32,204 nt of DNA, taken from contig JNVV01000107.1 in the NCBI GenBank assembly GCA_000733355.1, positions 1-32,204 on the forward strand, read 5' to 3'. Numbering within the stretch: the first letter of the stretch is position 1; every line of letters begins with the position of its first letter. Shown piece after piece: positions 1-9,957 of this stretch. The translations under genes and the position numbers were made by a program. Source of the stretch: Falciphora oryzae. Taxonomy: Eukaryota; Ascomycota; Sordariomycetes; Magnaporthales; Magnaporthaceae. The notes beneath the pieces are model-generated. The model did no database searches, had not been told where the DNA came from, and saw only the letters and a program-made list of their open reading frames with translations.

Positions 1-1655
1 AAGTGAAAAAACGGCACAGAGAGGCGCCCCCGGGTCCGCAGCGCCGGATGAGCAGAGCTGATAAGAGGGGCGGGCCCATTCCCCAAACCCCTTTCCAGGC
101 TCGTGCAGATACGACTTCGGTTTACTTATTTGGACTTGACGCAACCGTACGAATCGGAACTCTAGGGCAGAAGGGGGAGAAAGGCGCCAAGGGCATGTTG
201 TAAAATAAAAGGGGAGATCTACGATGTAATGTGTGTCAATTTATGGCCATGTGGCCACCGCGGCGCGCGCCTCATCCACGCAAACTATGTGACACCCTTT
301 GCTGTGAGCGCTAAACATGGATCGGGTACCTCTGCTTCCACTGGAGCAACATGGTGTCAGACTTGAGCAAAGCACATCCGACGTCACGCTCTGGCCGCCA
401 GGAGCTTTACAGCGTCCTCAACCCGCCAAGCATCAGGGGGGACAGCGGCTGGCAGCAGTGCAGTGGATGTCCCTGTACGCAAAATTCAGAAAGGGTTCGA
501 TTTCGGGAAACAGCGAGGGGAAGCCGCAAGGTAGATCATACCCAGCCATGGATAAAACTCCGTGTCTTGCATATCTCCGTCGGCCCCCAGCAACGGGAAT
601 AACCCGTCAGTGTTATTGTCCTGCTGCCTGCACTGCCCCTCGTTTCCAGGTCGACACCCTCTTCGATCTGCTCCAATTGCCGTTCCTGCGGACAATATTG
701 GGTGGCTGGGTAGCAAGCCAACGGGGGTGCAAAAAAATACCACCCGATACGTGGCGTGAGCCTATAGCAGTCAAAGCATAGCATCCGCCCGTACATGCCG
801 TCGACCTGAATGCGCGTCGTTGGAGTGGGACGGAACGACATGTGCCTCCGCCTACTTCGCATCTCACATTGACGAGTCTGCGGCCCCAGCCCCCCTAGGG
901 GAGATGGCTGGGCTTACCTACGGCCGCGCAGCTTTAGCAGGTTGCCAACAAAGGTGGGCCACTTATACGCGTATGGCAGTGGCCAGTTCTGATTGGAAAT
1001 GAGTGATTCACGCCCAGGACTCGGCAAGCACATCCAGAAGTACCTATGTGAAAGGGGTGGGGGAGCCGACTAACAGCTAACCCCGTCGGAAAAGTTGGAT
1101 GATGTGTTGGCTGCCCCTTTCACGTTTGACCACAGTGTATGTAGGGAAGTAGCCCCTGAAACCTCGCACTGTACCCATTACCTACTTCCGTTAGCTAGCT
1201 TCCGCTTCGACTTTCCATCGCCAGTCGTTCCTGTTGTCGCGCTTATGACAGCGATTGCCAAGGGTACATGCTTTTTTAAATCCCGCCCTGGTAATCGCGT
1301 CGCGTATTGACGCGCCGGGGGCTGGGTGTCGGTGGACTCGCCAGAAACCGATAAGGCATGTGCGATGGGCAGCCTCCTTTCAGGCCATCTCGTTTCTCCT
1401 TCGCTGCTCCCTTTAAAGATGCAATTGATCGAAAACATTACCGCTGATAAACACCTTCTGCTCCATGCGGCCTTGTCACGTCAACAGCGGCTACGATGGG
1501 CGAATTTCTACCTTCGCCACGCTACACTGGAGGGGGCTTGTACAGTACAATAGTCTACACTCCACCTTGCGATGTGAGTTTTCGCAAATTTGCTATAGTA
1601 AATTAGTAGTATACTGATTTGTTATTGTTACGGTTAGTTTTGTGGAAAATGGAGT
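1..1655. other. no recognisable gene
   Basis: Open frames of up to about 154 codons occur on both strands here, but they overlap one another, lack domain-like patterns and carry no convincing splice signals. I see no RNA gene and no clear repeat. The segment 1326-1553 (+) reads as a somewhat protein-like stretch ending at a stop, but I cannot place it. Best treated as intergenic or as decayed sequence beyond recognition. Confidence 0.5.
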
Positions 1656-2447
1656 GTGTGTGAACATCTGCCCAAAGAGCCTGCACGGCAGGTGAGATGC
1701 CGGGACTCGACGTCGTCGCGCAAAAAGCCCGCACCGCAGCCGAGACGCCGGTGCTCGACGCCACTGCACGAAAAGCCTGCACCGCAAGAGCCTGCACCGC
1801 AGGCGAGACGCCCGCACCCGACGTCAAGGCCTCGAGAGAGTCAACCCCGCCGGGACTCAACGTCGGAAACGAGGCCGCCCGAGCCCAAGCAGCCCGAACA
1901 CCGGGCTGCGGCCAAAAAAGATGCCAGGAAGCACTGGATTCCCGACGGATATTCGTTAACCCACTGGGACCCCACGGAGCAGCCCATCCTGCTGCTCGGG
2001 AGCGTCTTCGACGCTAACTCGCTGGGCAAGTGGATCTATGACTGGACCGTCTACAAGCACGGAAGGGGTCACCCCATTTCGCAGATGGCCGGCGATCTCT
2101 GGCTTCTCCTTATCAAAATCTCGGGCAAGGTCAAGCGCGCCGACGAGATCATCCCGTCCATCCGCCAGGAGGAGGTCCGTGAGATGGTTGAGGACTTTAT
2201 CGACTCGGGCGACCGCCTGACCGACAAACTCCGCAAGCTGCTTAGGCGCTGCGAGGCCCCCATGCTCCAATCTTCCAAGCGCAGGGGCTCCGAGCTCGGC
2301 AGCAACGCCGGCGTCGAGTTCGTCCTGACCCTCTTTGGTCGGGAGCGCGAGCTCCTTGCGACCGAGAAGTTTATGGCGTCGGTCCGCCTATGGAACCACA
2401 GGTTCGACACGAATTGTACGGAGGTTCTTCTGAACCCTGGGAAATAG
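1656..2447 (+). CDS. conserved fungal protein of unknown function, proline-rich N-terminus (often auto-named vegetative cell wall protein gp1)
   Basis: The frame encodes up to 263 residues. The first 85 or so are low-complexity and rich in Pro, Arg and Lys, with repeated KPAPQ/EPAPQ units. From about residue 90 there is a compact domain: KHWIPDGYSL, then LLLGSVFDANSLGKWIYDW, PISQMAGDLWLLLI, and a C-terminal SNAGVEFVLTLFGRERELL with VRLWNHRFD. I recognise this as a family common in filamentous ascomycetes with no known role; the cell-wall name comes only from the proline-rich part. There is no ATG in this frame upstream of the conserved domain, and a TAG lies in frame just upstream (1635-1637), so the true start is either in an unseen upstream exon or lost. 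Part of the low-complexity region also reads in another frame from an ATG at 1697. A decayed paralogue lies at 30310-30815 on the other strand. Confidence 0.7.
   Translation: MCEHLPKEPARQVRCRDSTSSRKKPAPQPRRRCSTPLHEKPAPQEPAPQARRPHPTSRPRESQPRRDSTSETRPPEPKQPEHRAAAKKDARKHWIPDGYSLTHWDPTEQPILLLGSVFDANSLGKWIYDWTVYKHGRGHPISQMAGDLWLLLIKISGKVKRADEIIPSIRQEEVREMVEDFIDSGDRLTDKLRKLLRRCEAPMLQSSKRRGSELGSNAGVEFVLTLFGRERELLATEKFMASVRLWNHRFDTNCTEVLLNPGK
1690..1815. repeat. degenerate GC-rich minisatellite within a coding region
   Basis: Imperfect direct repeats built on units such as gcctgcaccgcaag and gagacgcc..ctcgacg recur through this stretch. They encode the KPAPQ/EPAPQ units of the overlapping protein. 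Copy number is likely to vary between strains, and slippage here could explain the unclear reading frame at the start of the gene. Confidence 0.5.
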
Positions 2448-2754
2448 AAACTCTAGGTTGGTTCTTCAGTATATATGTTGTATTCGCTACCGCTGCTGGC
2501 ACTTCTTGTACGTTATTGTCGGGATAGTAAACGGAGCCTTTCTCTCCCCTAGCCTTAGCACCGTCGCCATTTCATAGAACAGATTTAACCTCCTGATTCG
2601 CCGCCTACAAAACCTGTTAGTTTGTATTTACCAAGGTTTGAAAATGACTTCGGGAGCTGAGCTACACTTGTAATAGCGGGGCAGCCCACCACCGGCACGA
2701 CGATCGTCGCCAGTTACGGCGTTCAAACAAACTGGTGTACGTCAGCGGTTCACC
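2448..2754. other. intergenic, nothing recognised
   Basis: This 307-bp gap separates two plus-strand coding regions. It contains TA-rich sequence (atatatgttgtattc near 2470) suitable for a 3' end, and no frame I can support. Confidence 0.5.
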
Positions 2755-3099
2755 ATGCCTGATAGCATCATGCCTCCGCCCCCACGGCCCATTATGCCCC
2801 AGCAACAGCCGCCAACACTGCCGCCGCCGCCGCCGGCCTTCAAGGAAGTCGAGATTGACAATTTTGGCACCATTGTGGTGCCCTCCGAGACGTTGGCCCT
2901 GTCGGGGCCATCGATCGAAACGGCGTGGGATGTTCGTGGCTACAACGAGGAGAACTCTGACAATGACGGGACCACCGCTCACCAGTATTCCGAAATTACG
3001 AAAACGCACAAGGTCTTCGTCCACAAACTCGACCAGGGCCCCAAGGCGGTCTTCGACGAACTCTTTGAGCAGGGCGTGCTCAAGAAGCCCGAGGCCTGA
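2755..3099 (+). CDS. short proline-rich hypothetical protein
   Basis: This 114-residue frame starts at an ATG in good context (caccATGcc). Residues 1-28 are a proline-rich stretch containing runs of PPPP and QQQ. The remainder is acidic and mixed (KEVEIDNFGTIVVPSE, later KVFVHKLDQGPKAVFDELF). Third positions are mostly G or C and the composition is balanced, which favours this strand over the longer but arginine-rich antisense frame covering 2662-3336. I do not recognise the family and cannot tell whether it is a complete gene or the last exon of a larger one. No signal peptide or membrane segment is visible. Confidence 0.5.
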   Translation: MPDSIMPPPPRPIMPQQQPPTLPPPPPAFKEVEIDNFGTIVVPSETLALSGPSIETAWDVRGYNEENSDNDGTTAHQYSEITKTHKVFVHKLDQGPKAVFDELFEQGVLKKPEA

Positions 3100-3498
3100 T
3101 GGGTTACTGACCATCCATACCCCGCGCAGTTCCTCGGGGTACAGGGCCCCGGATTGAATACGGGGAAGGCAAAGGGCATTTGTATCGGTGATGCCATGAG
3201 CAGGGCGTTCCAAGCCCTGTCTACCCACAAGCTTGTTCACTCCTTCTCCCAAGCTACCAATGTCTGACTCTATTTTCTTTCTTCTCTTTTTCTTTGGCGC
3301 AGAGCGCATTAGTGCAACCACTGAGCCAACGCGCATTTTATGTAACTAGCTAGGCAAGCTCGAGGTCAACAGAACCAGGACCGAGCCGGGCGCCTTAGTT
3401 AGTCAAAATCCAGACAGTCACAAGCGAGAACAGAATCATGTTCTGCACATGAGAATTCGGCCTGTCAATTTCAATCCAACCTAATCTAATACCCGTGG
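3100..3498. other. intergenic, nothing recognised
   Basis: About 400 bp between a plus-strand gene and a minus-strand pseudogene, so it should hold two 3' ends. A pyrimidine-rich tract near 3265-3295 (ctattttctttcttctcttt) is the only compositional feature. No gene seen. Confidence 0.5.
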
Positions 3499-4066
3499 TC
3501 ACCCACCCCAATGTTGCCAGAGAAAAGGCTGGGCGGCGGTCCCCTCCCCCAGGCCCGCCTCGAGGCACGCAACAACCGGCGCGGCGCCGCCGTCGTGGCC
3601 GTCGGCCTGCGCAGCAGCCCAGGACCCGTACATGACAAAGAGCCCAAACACCCTCGCGGCCTCAACGTCGTCCGCACCCAGGTGCCAGGCCTGGGGATGA
3701 CGGCCAAGCTCCGCGCAGAGGGTCTGTAGAAAACGGCGCGGAGGCGGCCCTGTCCGGGGTGCCAGATCCACACCCCTTCGCCGGTGCTGATGCCGAGGAA
3801 AACCTCGAGCGAGGCGAGCGCGACGCCGAACGCGCCGTAAGTGGCATTTTCCCAGTCGATAACGCCGGTGATGCCGCCCGACGCGTCGTCGACCTGTATA
3901 TTCATCTCCACCAGGTCCGCGTGGTTCAACACCTGCGGGAATTCGCGCCCGAAAATGACGGGCAGCCGCGCCCGCACTTCGGCGAGCTTGAGCTGGAACC
4001 GCGGGGGGAGGGCGGCCTCCCACGCGGCCAGCTTTTCGTGCGCCTGCGTAAGTGCGACTAAAGCCC
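3499..4066 (-). pseudogene. aminoglycoside phosphotransferase (APH)-like protein, C-terminal fragment, frameshifted
   Basis: Read on the minus strand, the frame gives a helix-rich lead (TQAHEKLAAWEAALPPRFQ), then the catalytic loop NHADLVEMN (His near 3923, with Asp and Asn of HxDxxxxN present) and the metal-binding GVIDWENA. The next stretch, FGVALASLEVFLGI, is typical of fungal APH-like proteins. Around 3729-3737 the frame shifts by one base: the continuation FLQTLCAELGRHPQAW, then ARVFGLFVMYGSW, lies in the neighbouring frame and ends at a TGA at 3499. The N-terminal ATP-binding lobe is missing; an in-frame TGA stands just before the fragment, although a splice acceptor (ttacgcag) near 4044 could have joined an upstream exon. 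The catalytic residues survive, but the missing lobe and the frameshift argue for a dead gene. These proteins are small-molecule kinases of mostly unknown substrate in fungi. Confidence 0.75.
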
Positions 4067-4419
4067 AGGGTCACCCGATCACTGCCCGGCCTCGGGAAAA
4101 TACGCCACGGAGATTTTGATATTCGGGTCGTGTAGAGGGCTGTTCTCTAAGTTTATCGAAATAAACAAGTGGAACAAAGGAACTGGCCTGTAGTAGCCAA
4201 AAAAGGTGATATTCGGTGGCTCCGGGCTCCGAGCCATAAAAGGGGGAGTGGCTCATGTTCGTCCCAGCCTGAACCAAAACATCTCGAGCAAACGCCCACA
4301 GCCTTATCCACCAACATTCCCCTCAGAGCTACTCAACAACCAACGTTAAACTGAGAACAAAAACAAAAACTCTCATCATCTGAGACAGCCCCCATATTGT
4401 ACAATCATGAAAAAACACA

Positions 4420-4883
4420 ATGGCTTCCACGATCGCCGTCTCCTTCACCTCGACCGCCGCCGCCGCCGCCCCCAAGCTCTCACTCTTCGGCAAGGTCAAG
4501 GCCGTCGGCTCCGTCATCAAGCTCACGTCAAGTTCCCCGCCGAGTTCAAGCGCGCCACCGCGGCCGAGAAGGCCAAGATCCGCAAGGCGACCGAGCTCGA
4601 CGGCGTGCTCATCCTCATCTCCCTCCTCGCGCTCAACGTGGCTCAGTACCAGGCCCGGGGCCTGAGCCTGGGCCGCGAGCTCAACAGGCTCGATCGGCTG
4701 CCGCAGGGGAGGCAGACGCGGGCCGAGCTCGAGCGCCTCACGGCCGAGGTCGAGCGCCTCATGCCCGAGCTCGGCCGCGCCGCCAAGGACCATGCCAAGG
4801 TCAACCCGGCCGCGCCCGAGCACTGGCACCGCTTCGGACAACTGTCCAGGCCGCGCGTGTCTCCGCAGCCACGCCTGGCTTGA
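4420..4883 (+). pseudogene. small unknown protein with one hydrophobic segment and a coiled-coil tail, apparently frameshifted
   Basis: An ATG in strong context (cacaATGgc) at 4420 opens a frame beginning MASTIAVSFTSTAAAAAP and continuing to LFGKVKAVGSVIKLT. Near 4524-4531 the sensible reading moves to the neighbouring frame, which continues VKFPAEFKRATAAEKAKIRK, then a hydrophobic stretch GVLILISLLALNVAQYQ, then a Glu/Arg/Leu-rich tail with heptad-like spacing (RAELERLTAEVERLM) and a stop at 4881-4883. One missing base would restore a single frame of about 150 residues. The upstream 80 bp are A/C-rich and resemble a fungal 5' leader. I do not recognise the family. It may instead be an intact gene read with a sequencing error. 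Confidence 0.42.
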
Positions 4884-5598
4884 CAGAGTGATTCGCGAGG
4901 CACGGTCGAAGCGCATACTGGAAGGGGACGGCCTACACGGGCAATTCCCTAATTTCTGGGCTGGGTCTCAGGTACGTTTCTCGTTCAGAACTCTCAAAGC
5001 GCTCTTACGGCGACTGAGGTGGTAATACTAGGACTTTCCTCGTGCACGGCAACAAGCACCTGACCAGGAACCCATGAGGGTCTCGTTTTCGGGAAGCTCA
5101 GGTCAAGCAAAGGAGCATCCAAGTCCTTTCGAATTCAAGATGGGATCTTTTGATGGACGCTTCAGATTTCCCATGGCCTTTCGCCGTCCACTCACGGAAT
5201 TCGTCAAAGAGAAGATCAGAGAATGCAAGGCCAGTTTCAGCGGTCCGCCAATGTGCGCGGACAAGCCCAGGTAACTCCCACCCACCATTCCCAACTTTAT
5301 CTAGTGTCACGCCCCAGAATGATACATTTTAAATGTGATTTGCTAACGATCCGGTCTTTTCCGCAAATACCCGGCCAAGCTCCCAAGTCTCGAAGGTAAA
5401 GCGATTGTCGAGCTCGTCGTGTCCAAAGCCGGCTACGTCAGCCTCGAGCAGCCCTTTTGCGTTGACTCCACGGCGGGTCTCCTGATTGGGGACCGAAGAG
5501 CACTGCGCTTCGTCTCAGCCGAGGGCAAGGCTGAGATCTGCGGCTCAATGAACGGACTCGAGCTTTCCTCAATGTCTCTCCAGCCACGAGGGCCATGC
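4884..5598. other. unassigned stretch, possible decayed plus-strand gene
   Basis: The plus strand shows a donor-like gtaact at 5271, a branch-like TGCTAAC at 5341 and a possible acceptor (ggccaag) at 5379, followed by a coding-like frame (LPSLEGKAIVELVVSKAGY) running to about 5590. The phases on the two sides of that putative intron do not match by one base. No family is recognised, and the plus-strand frame then runs antisense to the phosphatase remnant, so I do not call a gene. Confidence 0.3.
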
Positions 5599-6081
5599 TC
5601 AACGCTCGCTTTCTCCACAACCACAGGCACGGTCTGCGGAGGTCGGGGTTCGGGCGGTGCTGCCTTTCAGGGTCAGGGCCTGCTCGGGCGCGGGCGGTCC
5701 AGACCTTGCAGGAAAAGTGGTCGTCGTATTGAGCAGGATGACCTGCTCCGTGGCGCTGGCGAAGACCTGGGCGGGCACGTAGGCGTCGGGCGACATGCCG
5801 GCGATGCGATGCGGCGAGCCCGAGTCCAGGTAGCGTCGGCGTTAGTCGCTGCCGACCTGGAAGTTCTGCTATGCCCTGAAGCTAATCAGCTCCTGCATGC
5901 CGTAGTGCTTGGTGGTGCTTGTAATATATCGCTATTAGCATGTGTCCCTATGATGCCATTTCGTCGAGGTGCACCCACGATCTCCGTGGCGGGTGTAAAC
6001 AACTGCGCCGTGCACGGTCTCGGCCACGGCGCTGCTGAGGGCGGCTATGGCCGTAATGGTAATAGCGAAGGAGGAAAACAT
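5599..6081 (-). pseudogene. histidine acid phosphatase (phytase-like), 5' fragment with stops
   Basis: The minus strand starts with ATG at 6081 and a signal peptide (MFSSFAITITAIAALSSAVA). ETVHGAVVYTRHGDR follows, carrying the RHG catalytic motif of the histidine acid phosphatase superfamily. An intron is likely at 5918-5978 (61 bp, gtgggt donor, tgctaat branch, acaag acceptor). The second exon reads KHYGMQEL, then a TAG at 5869-5871 and a TAA at 5842-5844, then SGSPHRIAGMSPDAYVPAQ and VFASATEQVILLNTTTTF, after which a frameshift ends similarity. These are secreted enzymes releasing phosphate from phytate or other phosphomonoesters. Family members usually exceed 450 residues, and here only about the first 120 are recognisable. 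One base is also missing at the exon-intron junction if the RHGDR-TTKHYG join is to be kept. Confidence 0.75.
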
Positions 6082-6561
6082 TTTGTTCGGTGGGCGTACC
6101 TGGAGGTTTGCAGGTATTGGTTCCAAGTCCAGGTCCGAAAGTCCAGGACTGCCCGGCGATTTCGGATTTATATCTGACGCTAAGGAACGCGACCGTCGCA
6201 CCAAGCAAACCCGGAAATGGAGAACTCCTCGGGATCTTGTTATCCTGTTGGCTGGCATTTATCTCCCTTACTCATTTCCCGGCCTTGGTATGCAGCTGCG
6301 GCGGTTGGGACGACGGCGTGAGGGGGTTTTCCACCTTGGTGTAAGGTAATACGTACGTGTTGAGTGACGATTCTTGCTGGAATAGAGCGAAAAAGCGTGT
6401 GGTGTTGTTGGTTTATCAGGGGAGGTCCTCTACTAGGAGTAGTCCTGATCTTGCACCAGCATCAGCCGACCATAAAGATTATTGGGGTCCACCTGCGAGC
6501 TCATGTGGTGGTACTGGTCGTAGGCAGCCTTATTGTTAACCACATGCTGAGTAGTGGACGG
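6082..6561. other. intergenic, nothing recognised
   Basis: This segment lies between the start of the phosphatase remnant and the 3' end of the acidic protein gene, both on the minus strand. It should contain the former promoter of the phosphatase. No coding or repeat signal stands out. Confidence 0.5.
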
Positions 6562-7191
6562 CTAGTCGTCGATCCCAGGCTTGGTCTTGTGGTGGGAGCA
6601 GTAGCGCATGTACAGTGCCTCGTCGGGGCTGTCGACCTCCTCATCATCATCGTCATCTTCGGCGTTGTCGCCCTCGGCGTCGTAGAACCCCTCGTCGGGG
6701 CTGTCGATCTCTTCATCGTCATCGTCACCCTCGGCGTCGTAGAAGCCCTCGTCCTCCTCCTCGTCGGAGCAGACGGCCTCGCTGTCGGCGTAGAGTTCGC
6801 CGTTGTGGAAGCACATGAAGAGGCCGCCGCCGTCGCGGTTGATCTCGCCGCCGCAGGGCTCGTAGTAGATGTCCTCGAGGGCGCTGGGCAGCTCGCGGTC
6901 GTCGAACCAGGCGCCGCTCGATTGCTCGCCCAACTGCGTGCACCCGACGGACCAGTTCTTGCGGATGCCCGTGTTGGGGTGGATCGCGGCCGTGCCCTGG
7001 GAGATGTCGAGGCGCGCGTTGGTGCGCCTGGCTGCCGTGTTGCGGTCATTGGGGGCGGCGGCTGCGGTGGTGCTGGTGCCCTCGGCCTGGCTGTCGTGGT
7101 CGTGGCTGTGGTCTCGGCTGGCAGAGACCTTTTGCGTGACAGGCTTGGTCGCCTGTTTGTCCTCTTGCGGGCATGTCGACGTTGCTGCCAT
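6562..7191 (-). CDS. acidic hypothetical protein with duplicated C-terminal motif
   Basis: I start this gene at the ATG at 7191 (agaccATGgc context) rather than at upstream alternatives, giving 209 residues without introns. Residues 1-75 are low-complexity, rich in Ser, Thr, Ala, His and Asp. Residues of about 76-140 look like a small folded module with spaced Cys and aromatic residues (NWSVGCTQLG, SGAWFDDRELP, DIYYEPCGGEI, GGLFMCFHNGELYADS). The last 70 are extremely acidic with two copies of SPDEGFYDAEGD-like units separated by Asp/Glu runs, so the corresponding DNA holds a roughly 60-bp imperfect duplication. There is no signal peptide or membrane span. The family is unknown to me; the tail resembles those of nucleic-acid- or histone-interacting proteins, but that is only analogy. 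Confidence 0.6.
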   Translation of the reverse strand: MAATSTCPQEDKQATKPVTQKVSASRDHSHDHDSQAEGTSTTAAAAPNDRNTAARRTNARLDISQGTAAIHPNTGIRKNWSVGCTQLGEQSSGAWFDDRELPSALEDIYYEPCGGEINRDGGGLFMCFHNGELYADSEAVCSDEEEDEGFYDAEGDDDDEEIDSPDEGFYDAEGDNAEDDDDDEEVDSPDEALYMRYCSHHKTKPGIDD

Positions 7192-7915
7192 GGTCTCTCT
7201 GGATGCAAGGGCCGAGAGTGTGCTCGGTGTGTTGTAGGTTTGAAGAGTCTTCGTGTTGTTGGGTTTTGGGTTTGCAAAAGACAGTTGGATGGGTTTAGCA
7301 AGGGAAACGCTTGGCGGCGATTGGGCGGCGATTGGGCGGCGGGCTCCTCTGTCTTGGGGTTCGCCGCGGCAGATGACGGATGATATGGCCAAGTCCGGGT
7401 GGTAGCAGGATTGTCAAGTGACACCTTGTCTGCTTGCGTCGCACCGTCTTCGCCAGAAATTAGGGCACAAAACGGGATCGAGATGTCTGGGAGTCCAATG
7501 CTTTTTTCGTGTCTCCCACAGGTTGCCTCACGTTGGCGTAGTACACACTAAGTGGCTTGAGTCGGAGACACAATCGCCTCCTTTTGTTTCCTTGCAGCCT
7601 GTTCCCTACCTACCACCTAGCTGCATCGCCGATCTGGGGTCAGCACGGGTTCTAGACAACACCAAAAGCCAACTGCCAAGCACCCTGCATCGGCAGATGG
7701 GGCGCTCCGTCATGGCTTCACGGTGGGCACATGCGACGCAGAAAAATATGTGGGAACATGGGGAACACGGGGAATGTAGCAGGGATGGCGCAGTCAGACC
7801 TTGCAGGCGACAGGCGGCCCGTCTCCACTTTCAACGCTGCTGTGGACTCTCAGTAGTTGTCCGCGGAAAGGCAACTTGTTTCAGAACGGAGCCTTTTCCA
7901 CTGGCTCTGAAGCCA
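7192..7915. other. intergenic with short tandem repeat
   Basis: This should contain the promoter of the acidic protein gene and the 3' flank of the rhodopsin-like pseudogene. At about 7310-7340 a 12-bp unit (gattgggcggc plus one base) is repeated two to three times. The open plus-strand frame 7418-7939 has no protein-like pattern. Confidence 0.5.
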
Positions 7916-8719
7916 TCAGCCATGGCGCCGCCGGCGTAGCGCCGCTACCCGGAATCGTCTCCCCGGATGCACCTTGACCAGCCCCCAAATGACGGCCCAG
8001 GGCAGCATAGCCAGGATAATGTCCATAACGCCCGATAAATACCCGTAAAGATGCCGAAATTGGCGTACGTTTCGCGCCAACAAGTGCCCGGCACCTGGTC
8101 GCCGCCCCATACCTTTTCGGTCGGGTTGCACTGCAGGAAGGCGAAGATAGCGGTGAGGGTCATAGTGGCGTTAATGGCGGCGATGATGGTCCAGATGATG
8201 ATCTTAAGCCACTTGGCTTCGGCGATGCGCAGCAGCGTTAAAGCGAAGGACATTTTGGACAAAACGGTACCCAGGATCGTAGTGCCGGCGATATTGCTGT
8301 TGCGGCCTATGGGGCCGATGTTTGTCGGGTTCTTAAACACGAGGTCGCACAGGTGCCGTCCGAAGCCGATTTTAACGTTAAAGTTGAGGACAATGCCGGA
8401 GATAAGCAGGAAGATCTGGTGGCAAGCACGCAACGGTCAGCCTCCCACTAGCCAGTCCGCGTCTCGCAGAGCTTCCATGCAAGCAAAACCAGGTGCTTGT
8501 GCTTACCCATGTTATCGCCAGCAGCCAGTCGTCCCACCAGAACGGTTTGGACTTAATCCATTTGCAGTACAGCCGCAGCGCCAGGAAGACGAAGGTGACG
8601 CCGACAAGGACCCAGGCGATGATTTCCGACACCGGGCCCACGTTGTCGGCCGAGCACACCCCCGTCAAGGGGTCTATGCCCGGCAGCGGTGAACCTGGTG
8701 CTGCGCCGCCGTCAATCAT
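7916..8719 (-). pseudogene. fungal rhodopsin/PTH11-like integral membrane protein, frameshifted and truncated
   Basis: Exon 1 (8507-8719) starts MIDGGAAPGSPLPG and contains the first membrane helix (EIIAWVLVGVTFVFLALRLY) plus the family hallmark FWWDDWLLAITW. A 91-bp intron (8416-8506, gtaagc to ccag, phase 0) leads into IFLLISGIVLNFNVKIGFGRH. Further helices follow (SKMSFALTLLRIAEAKWLK; IIIWTIIAAINATMTLTAIF), then the FLQCNP and GTCW extracellular cysteines. Near 8031-8045 one base is missing: the expected continuation SGVMDIILAMLPWAVIWGL lies in the next frame. That frame then drifts into arginine-rich residues and stops at 7916, before the last two helices and cytoplasmic tail. Family members are seven-helix proteins, some related to the Magnaporthe PTH11 receptor. 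The frameshift plus truncation suggest a pseudogene. Confidence 0.77.
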
Positions 8720-9957
8720 GGCTCCTCTGCCGATCCGGGACGATATCCGGCCTTGCAAAGCCCAAGAGGCAAGGGAGACTGACTGACTAACGGGCGGGAG
8801 TCAGTGCTTTCTGATGATGCTGTCGCAAGGTTTAATAGGGATGCACCAGACAAAAGAAGCCCTAGCAGTGATGATCGTTGCCCTCTTATTCCCTCTGGGA
8901 GCGTCGAAAATCGTTCACGCCAGGATTCCGATTTCCCCTACCCACAACAGCAAGCAGCCAGTAGCAATTAAGTACCAACACGGGCCAAGCTGGGAGCGGC
9001 CGGGGAGCGGCCCCAATTGCGTTATATATTCGACATTAATCGGGAAAGCCCACCCAGCCAAGCCAATAATCCCAGGGAGCCCTCAGGGATATGCTGAAAG
9101 GCCAGGGTCAGGGTCAGCAAGGGCTTAGGGGCGGCCGGAACCGCGCATCATGGAAGATGCTGGCCTGGAGGAGAGCAGAGAAGCAGTCGGGCGATGCTGG
9201 GAAACAGCGGCACAGTACCGGAATGCTACTCTGAAAGGAAGGTCGCGTCTTTTTAATCCAAATTACGGGATTAATTATTATGTTAAATGAAGGAGGCGCG
9301 GCGTCCTTCCAGGACCAGGCTCCATTCCCAAGAACTCCTCAACTGAAGTTTGGAGTGTTCGAGCCAGCCTCGCCAGCAACGCAGATGTCGCAATTCCGGA
9401 TGGGATTCCCTGCTCTAAATAAAAAAAAACATGGTAAGGGCAAGGGCAAGGACAGGGAGGAGCACGTTGAGGTCTACGCGCTTACACTAAAGCTAGGCGC
9501 CATCTCTCAATTGTATTATCCCAGGACCACAGTCTCAATTTTACAGTTGGTGTTCGCAAAAAAGCGTATGTTCTTGGGAAATTCGTTTTCCCTATGGCTT
9601 ACCGTACCGACGCTTAAAGTCGTTGTAACTGCGCAGCGCCGTGTCTACATGGACATCGTTTTGCCCAGGGAAATAAGTGCTGGTGTCGCACACTGGCGCC
9701 GACGGAGACGCCATGTTCCCCAGGGGATACCGGTTCTGGGCGTCAATACAATGCTCTGCTTTAAGCACCGTGTCCTGCCCAAGATGCAATTGACGCCATC
9801 TCCAATTGCGGTCCAAACGTGGTGTTTGTCACGTAATACAAATGTGCCTGCCAATGCGTGGTTCTATTCCAGCTGCTGTCATTAGATATCCTATGTCCCT
9901 ATCGCCACACCACCGCCACCCATACACATCTCCTACCCGACCACCACCACCACCCCT
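8720..9957. other. long stretch without a supported gene
   Basis: The first part should hold the promoter of the minus-strand rhodopsin-like gene. Between 9280 and 9885 the plus strand has a 201-codon open frame and the minus strand (9592-9816) a 74-codon frame with a fairly balanced composition (LKAEHCIDAQNRYPLGN). Neither matches a family I know. A (CCA)n tract lies at about 9935-9956. Confidence 0.45.

Noticed and set aside
2662..3336. 224-codon minus-strand frame
   Set aside because: It is longer than the plus-strand frame but Arg-rich towards its end, with poorer codon balance; the plus strand has a good ATG context and coding-like third positions.
6364..7383. 339-codon plus-strand frame rich in Val, Leu and Gly
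   Set aside because: It is antisense to the acidic protein gene; Asp/Glu codons read backwards as Val/Leu-type codons, and no membrane-protein family pattern is present.
6501..7424. 307-codon minus-strand frame rich in Thr, Arg and Pro
   Set aside because: It is a frame shadow of the acidic protein gene with low-complexity composition and no conserved pattern.
8814..9128. 104-codon plus-strand frame with an N-terminal hydrophobic stretch
   Set aside because: The hydrophobic part could suggest a secreted peptide, but the rest is low in coding character and lies in the promoter side of the minus-strand receptor remnant.
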